Below, piece by piece: positions 57,872 through 64,000 of a stretch of 64,000 bases of DNA. The notes beneath the pieces were generated by a model that saw nothing but the letters and a program-made list of their open reading frames with translations, did not search any database and was not told the origin of the DNA. Position 1 is the first letter of the stretch. Each line of letters starts with the position of its first letter. This DNA comes from Antedon bifida (lineage: Eukaryota; Echinodermata; Crinoidea; Comatulida; Antedonidae), in NCBI GenBank assembly GCA_963402885.1, contig OY727099.1, positions 15,643,001 through 15,707,000 of the forward strand, written 5' to 3'. The position numbers were made by a program, and so were the translations under genes.

Positions 57872-58700
57872 TCATGCAATTTTTTTGGGGTAATGAAACA
57901 GTTTGACTCGACTACGGAATTGAAAGAGGGTAAATAATATGTTTAATGATCCTGCTATTTTTATACCATCCACACCTTCAGTGTTGTAACAAGTTGTATA
58001 ATTTCTTCTGGGCTGGTAGGATAAAAAAAGAAGGAGTATAGTAAAACTACCTTTTAAAAATATCTGATAGTTTATGTTGCTAGTCTGGATATTATTAGCC
58101 AGGGCTGCCCCAATATTTGTAAAATAATCAATGAAACCATCAGCAGCGGATTTAGTCAGGGGTAACAGCTTTCTTCTTTTTGCCCCGGCTGAGAACCTCA
58201 CCAAGAATATTCCAGATCTGCTTAATGTTATTTTTAGCCGCACTTGAGTAATATTGGCGTTTACTAATTCTAATTAAGTGAGTGAGTTTGTTTTTGTATA
58301 TTTTTGTCTATTGTTATCACTGATCAGTTTTTTATATACACAATTTTTTTTATTACTGGACTTCATGATCCCATTAGTAATTCAATGTTTCTGATTAACT
58401 TGCCGCTTTGAAATAATTTTTGTGGGAATATTATCATCAATTAGTGAAATAAATTTGTTAATAAGCAAGCTCTAGCCTTCATTGTGATCATTTGAAATAA
58501 ATATATCATTCCAACTCTCTCTATTTACTGAGGAAAGAAGAATATTAAGTGTTGTGTCGTTTCTAACTTTTGTCGTTTGTTGAGCATTATGTTTGGTTCG
58601 TCTATTTTCATAATGAGTAAAATTTAAAATAGGAAAATGATCAGTGATGTCTGAAATTATTATTCCACTATTACTTGAATTTGAAGTGTCATGATTTCAA
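57872..58700 (-). pseudogene. Non-LTR retrotransposon endonuclease-RT junction fragment
   Basis: On the minus strand, broken frames carry GIIISDITDHFPILNF (58630-58680), the C-terminal SDH-type motif of an apurinic-like endonuclease. Then come NRESWNDIF and the linker, KKKK, ADGFIDYFTNIGAALANNI (58060-58150) and YNTEGVDGIKI near 57980. This is the junction region before the reverse transcriptase of a CR1/jockey-superfamily LINE. Several stops and shifts make it inactive. Confidence 0.7.
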
Positions 58701-58825
58701 TAATTGAGGTGGTCAGATTATTAGATGTATTGTTAATTTGAGTGGGATAAAATATGAATGGTGTAAAGGCATTTGAGGTATACGGTGGCCCACAACTGTC
58801 ACGCACACTATATAAATCATATTCA

Positions 58826-58886
58826 CACAATTAAAGAAGGAATCACACAATTAAAGAAGAAATCACACAATTAAAGAAGGAATTGC
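58826..58886. repeat. Three tandem copies of a 21-bp unit
   Basis: AATCACACAATTAAAGAAG(G/A)A occurs three times in a row, with a looser fourth unit around 58935. Confidence 0.85.
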
Positions 58887-59265
58887 ATATAAACAAACGA
58901 AAGCATGAAAATATAAAACGAAGTGCACAAATAAAGAAGAAACGCGCAATTAAAGGAAAGGAACACCCTGGGCTAAATGTGCCACTGTGCTTATAGATAA
59001 ATGTAATAAAAACATGATTACAATGGTTCAAGGTACAATAGTAAGCAATTTAGTTAAAAAATAGACTTTTAAACGACAACATATCGGAAATTGAACAGCG
59101 GCATTTTGACAGGTTAAGAGCAATTATGTGACGTCAGATTAGGTGGACGCATTCAAGCAAATCCAAGCGTCCATCGTCTTAGTACAGTATTTCAATATGG
59201 AAGTGTGGGATATAACCATAAATAAAATCAATTAAATAGCCTAACATACCTAATATTTTCGGAAT

Positions 59266-59442
59266 ATGGCTTGGAGTTTTTATAATTCAGAAAATTTGGA
59301 ACCAGAATATACAGAAAGAGAGTTAGTTTTGAGTCGTGCTGATGAGGAAAAAAGAAGAGAAGAAGAACATTCTCGAGCATAACAAGCCGTCGAAGAATGG
59401 TGTACTTGCGGCCAGTGTATCTGTACTGTATGCCTTACACTA
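59266..59442 (+). pseudogene. Possible P2RX7-like zinc-binding protein start, interrupted
   Basis: ATG at 59266 opens MAWSFYNSENLEPEYTEREL and a Glu/Arg-rich helix. After a TAA at 59380 the same frame continues VEEWCTCGQCICTVC to the border of the transposon at 59443. The EPEYT(x)EEL start and the W-C-x-C-G-x-C motif resemble the zinc-binding P2X7-intracellular-domain-like proteins common in invertebrates. The stop and the insertion make it a likely pseudogene. Recognition is from memory of the motif. Confidence 0.4.
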
Positions 59443-62400
59443 CCCTTTGCAAAAAAGCCGTATACGAACGTATACGATTTACATATGTTTCGTATATGTT
59501 TCGTATAGGAAGTCCATTTCGTATACGAAACGTATACGTCAATTCGGAAGTTCCTGCCCGCATAATAAACATATACGAACCGTATACGATCATTTATAAA
59601 CAATTTCCTAAGTATACGATCCGTATACGATCCGTATACGATACGACGCGCGTATACAAACTGCATCATAATACCAAGCGAAAAGGGACTGTCCCTCTTT
59701 TTACAAGACGACGATAGCATACGTTTACGATGGCAGGAGCATCTTGACTTCAGTAATTAGTGTACAATGTGTTTGTTTTTTTTCAGTCGGTATATGTACA
59801 TTAAATTCCCTATGATGATTTAGTTCATAGTTCTCGCTAATGAAAAAAATTGGTGCTGTATTTTTTTACAAGACGTTATTTTTCTATCAAGCATAAAAAC
59901 CCACCCAGGCTGTTCCGTCTTGTTTATCCCCTCTGCTATTTCTTTACCTTTGGTACGTTCCATTAATAAGTGAATCATACAAAATGTGCTGTTATTAATT
60001 TGAAAGTGCTTTAATTAATATTAATGTACTTGGAAATTAATAAATAAATATTAAATTGGGCCCGCAGTATATTAAATTTAAAACGAGTAAGTAAAATCCA
60101 TAAATTACGATGTAATAAAAATGTAGAATACATGTGGCTCCCTATTATATATATGGAATGATCCAAATAAATTCGCACAAAACGTGCCTGTGTTGTGTGT
60201 GCTGCTAGACTTGCCCCAAGTCTGTATTTATTGTCTTTTTTTTTATTTATTTGTTTTTATTTCGACCGCGATTTTTGTCTGAAAATACAGACTTGTGAAA
60301 CACGTATAGAAATCGATTTGCAGACCGCAAACATCCGATAAGAATGACGTAGGTTATCATACCGTATTTGGCTATATGGGGCGGGCGGTATGTAAATATG
60401 GATTTCGAATCAACCAATGATCATTTTGTTTCAAAATGAAAAAGATCGAGTACGTACGTACAGTGCTGAATGTACGATCGAGACTGAACAACTGTTGAAA
60501 TATAAAATCGTGTTGCCAAGTTGTTTTGTTTATTAATTGTTTAGTCCTGGCCTAGGCCTCCTTCGTAGGGCTACTCAACTCGTAGGCCTACGTGTGACCT
60601 GCCAAATAAAACGCCAATAAGGTACATACCACTACTGACCGGCACACAACAGGGCTACACCACCACACAGAACAGGACAGGGTCTGGGTGGGAATTAAAT
60701 CAAATTTTCTCCGCATAATAACTGATTCATTCAAAGTTTGATTTGGCGGAGAAGCTAGCCTATCATATCAAGACGAGTTTTCATGTTCTTGGGAAAAATC
60801 TCATCAAATGTTTACCAGACTACTAGGCATATAAAATCATTTCTAGCCTTCAGAAACTTTCATCAATGTACCCAACCAAGTACACATTGTCTAAACCCTA
60901 AACGTAACATAGCGCATGCGCATCGTCTTAGATGTTGAGTCTTTGAAAGTCTGAAATATGAATATTAAAACGACGTACGAGTGAGTAGCCAATGGCATGC
61001 GGCTGAAACTAGTCAACTGGATAATTTATGCACCAAGAATTCTTGGTGTCAAACCACGTGACTTATGCGTGTTTCCCCAGACGGAGTATCCAAACTCAAG
61101 TAATACACGTATGAAACGCCATATGTGCAAAAATATTTATATTATTACAAAACTCCGTCTGGAGCCCAGACTATGTGTGCTGCATGCATGCATGCATCAC
61201 ATGGATGGATCAGATTTCATTCATTTTAAATCATCATTGTTGTTGTCCAACAGGATTTTTTTTGCTACGGGTTTTAACTCGCCATAAAAAAAATAAAAAA
61301 TGGGATGTAGGCCTAGTTACAGTAGGCCGAAGTAGATAGTAAATTCGATGACTTCTAGCTAGCTAGGCTATAGGCATATTGTAATTGTATAGATCGAACA
61401 TGCAGTAACTAGCTACTGCAGCAGCAGCTCTAGTAAAAGAGTAACTAGGCCTGGGAAAAATACGCCAAGGAAAAGAGTCTGTGGTACACTCATTGTGAAA
61501 ATAAGCTAGCTAGCTTTCCCTTATATATTAGATTTGGTTATATTGTATTATTTTAATAACCTACTCTAGCTAGTAGTAAATCAACAACGGTGAAATGGAA
61601 ATACGATGCATTATGGATATCATCGTTGCAGAGTTAGGGGGTGCCAACAAAACATTCAGCAGCCAAAAATACAAAAAAAAGAAGCTCCGACGTTTTAAAA
61701 GCATTTTACTATTTTAGGCATCAGAACTAATTGCTGTAAATTTCCTAGAGTTGTCACTGATGAATACAATTTAACATAACCTACATTAAAAAATCCAAAT
61801 GATAAATTGTACGCGAACGTAGTAAAACTAGGTAAATGTTAAATACTTATTTTACATCTCCCTGGTAAAAAGGTACCCCACGCCCCATTTTTATGCCTCC
61901 ATCATTAACAGGCCAAGCGGTATTGAATTATATTTTTATTTATTTAATTCGTAAATTTTAAAAAAATCGTTAATATAAATATGTGAACCTTTGTAACTTT
62001 TTGTTGTATATGCGCGGGCGCGAGATACTATTTAATAAGATAGGCTTTATTCATATCATATGTGTTGGAGTGGTAAACAACTATGAGCCTATAGGTTGCG
62101 AGGATACCGCCTCGTAACTACGTATTGACGTATAGACGTTTTACTATAATATGGAATGTGTTACTTAAAAAAGGATGTAATAAATTGTGTACAATATTAG
62201 TAGCTAATCGTTTTTTGTGCCCTCTCTGTACACACGGCTGCTGGATATTTGTTTATCCATTTTAATGAATGTAGTACGAGTCTAACTCCAAATTAAGATC
62301 ACATTTTGAGAATTCAAAGTTTTGATCTTTTTCAAGAATCTGATAAACATGACTCATCTGTTTACATAATATACAGCATCAGCATGTACAATCTAATTTA

Positions 62401-63668
62401 ATTGTCACACAATTGAATTAACAAAGGACAAGGATTTCAAATAAACTGTTACAAATAAACAATTATGAATGAAATAGTTGGGGTATTGTTGGGTCCATGG
62501 GAAATCAACAATGTTTAGTAGACTTATTTAATTTGTTATTTACAGTTGAGGGTGGTTATTTTTTAAATACATGTTTTATGATTTCTTAATCACCAAGCAG
62601 AAATACCGCTGAGATAAATGAAAGCAATTCAATCTGTTCGCTTAACCGGGAAAAAATTGAAATTCGATATAATTGTATTTACTATAACCACTAATTTTGT
62701 TTTTTAATTTTTTTCTACGGAAGTGATCAACTTCATATTCAAAATCCGATTGTATTCATCGTTAAATAATTATTATTATTATATAATGTTAATGTACATA
62801 TCAACACATCCCACTTCTGTTCTGGATCATGGTTTTCCTCTTCGGCATTATTTGCCAAATTATTGTTACTCCATCTCCATGCTATACTCTACAACACATG
62901 TCGCGGAATAATATCGCTTAACATAAACGATGTAATTTGACCACCCAAAGCTCGCACGTGGTGTGACGAATTGAGAAGATCGAACGACGTACCCGATGAT
63001 ATGCATGATTGGCCACCAGAGAGCCGAGTCGACCACGAGTTGCAACTGTAGGCAACCGAGCGACGCTCGGTCGTCGTCGGCGGCTGAACTTACTGACCTC
63101 TGTCATATTTTATAAAGGAAAACTGCAAACAACATCGTGAAAATGGCCCCTTGTCTTGTCCTTTCTAGGCCTACCTAGTAGTAGTATACCTGTTTAGCGT
63201 ATTTTATTGACTTGCGAAAAACGTTGTTTGAATTTTATCGGTAGCCTAGGCTATCTAATAAATAGAAATAAATATGGTCTTATGTCCTAGCTCCTACTAC
63301 TACTATACTAATAATACTACTCTAGACTAGGCCTAGTGGCTGGTGCTAGCTAGGCCAGAGAGCCAGCCTACGTACGTATTTGTTGTAATGACAATTTAAA
63401 TGTTTTATTTAGCTCTATTCTACTCATTACTACTATTATAATTTATAAAATGGCCTAGTTTGTTCGTATATGATTCGTATACGTCCCGTATACGATATTC
63501 TTATCATGAATAAACAACGTATACGTTACGTATGCTAAACGTATACGACGCCAACTCTTTGTGGAGCAACAGAGTGGAAATAATGTAAACAGTGAAATCG
63601 TATACGATCCGTATACGTCGTATACGTTTTCAGCGTATACGGATCGTATACGGCTTTTTTGCAAAGGG
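59443..63668. mobile_element. 4.2-kb TIR element with subterminal CGTATACG clusters, TA target
   Basis: Ends CCCTTTGCAAAAAAGCCGTATACGA and its inverse (63644-63668) form about 25-bp terminal inverted repeats flanked by TA on both sides. Within about 210 bp of each end the 8-bp palindrome CGTATACG or near variants recurs roughly eight to ten times, as expected of transposase-binding subterminal repeats. No transposase frame is visible in the interior, so the element looks non-autonomous. The superfamily (perhaps ISL2EU- or Kolobok-like) is not determined. Confidence 0.85.
59720..63455. other. Interior of the 4.2-kb element; no gene
   Basis: No transposase motif on either strand. Landmarks are a (GCAT)n run at 61180, paired ACGGAGT...ACTCCGT around 61082-61157, and GAGCGACGCTCG at 63057. 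Short frames such as 60997-61287 and 62918-63106 have no recognisable domain. Confidence 0.4.
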
Positions 63669-63689
63669 TAGGCCTAGACCTCGTGTTGA

Positions 63690-63934
63690 ACAAAAATAAA
63701 TTAGACACTGCATCGTCAACCAACAGCCTCCGTTTGGAAGGTTTGCCAGTTAATTCCCCTACCAAATCCCGTTTGAAACAGCTAGGCAATAAAAGTAACA
63801 ATAGATTAACAATAGCTGAAAGATTTACGAATTGGCTTGCAGAAGAAAAGATCGATCGAAGGTTTGTTTACCAAGTCAGCGCATGCTCATACCGTGTCAT
63901 CGCCGTCCTGCATGACCGCATGTCGCGTTATTAG
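63690..63934 (+). other. Open frame in the right flank, unassigned
   Basis: Beyond the element the plus strand encodes SSTNSLRLEGLPVNSPTKSR and LTIAERFTNWLAEEKIDRRF before a stop at 63932. A donor-like GAAG|GTTTGT lies at about 63858. It may be an exon of the gene cut by the transposon, but no domain is recognised. Confidence 0.22.
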
Positions 63935-64000
63935 CCAATCATATTAGCGGATTCGCTTAGCCAATAGAAGCGCTGAATGCAACCGCGAATCTTAAAATTT

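Noticed and set aside
59280..59720. Long open frames on both strands around 59.3-59.7 kb
   Set aside because: They run through the CGTATACG repeats at the transposon end; their Tyr/Arg/Ile-rich sequences simply reflect the palindromes.

Overview
The window is eukaryotic: about two-thirds A+T, long non-coding stretches, multi-exon genes with GT/AG introns whose reading phases agree across every junction, and a dense load of class I and class II transposons. The recurrent TAGGCCTA-type words, the repeat content (BEL/Pao, Penelope-like, CR1/L2-like LINEs, hAT, palindromic MITEs, a tRNA-derived SINE) and invertebrate-type versions of RING1/RNF2 and ASCC1 suggest a marine invertebrate deuterostome, perhaps an echinoderm. 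That placement is inference; I cannot name the species.

Layout. 0-4 kb: palindromic repeats, an inverted pair of Penelope fragments and a CR1/L2-like LINE end. 4.5-7 kb: a broken hAT (ZMYM1-type) transposase gene with a plausible spliced 5' exon. 7-10.3 kb: a stem-loop-rich repeat cluster carrying CRE-like palindromes. 11.9-16.7 kb: five phase-matched exons of ASCC1 on the minus strand, with a 55-bp minisatellite in one intron. 17.6-23 kb: fold-back elements, a SINE and a three-copy tandem repeat. 28.0-30.5 kb: an element with about 730-bp terminal inverted repeats around a decayed XPG/FEN1-like nuclease gene. 31-36 kb: Penelope and LINE fragments. 37.4-37.8 kb: a fresh 203-bp tandem duplication.

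38.3-43 kb is the most striking region: a ten-exon, nearly complete RAG1-like gene on the minus strand. It has RAG1-style N-terminal zinc-binding motifs, a RING finger, a DDE-type core (Asp, Asp, Glu motifs) and CxxC/HxxxxH zinc ligands. Every intron keeps phase. It carries one in-frame TAA beside an A-run, and a 187-bp MITE sits exactly inside its stop codon.

43.9-50.4 kb: a decayed BEL/Pao retrotransposon, whose integrase region is split by a 1,041-bp TTAA-flanked element. 52.9-55.4 kb: five exons of the Polycomb E3 ligase RING1/RNF2 on the minus strand. 57.9-58.7 kb: a LINE fragment. 59.3-63.7 kb: a 4.2-kb TIR element, with clusters of the palindrome CGTATACG at both ends, that interrupts a possible zinc-binding (P2RX7-like) reading frame.

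Host genes supported here are therefore ASCC1 and RNF2, both partial and both minus strand. The RAG1-like gene may be a transposon gene or a domesticated copy. Most of the rest is mobile-element sequence of several ages, nested in places well enough to order the insertions.
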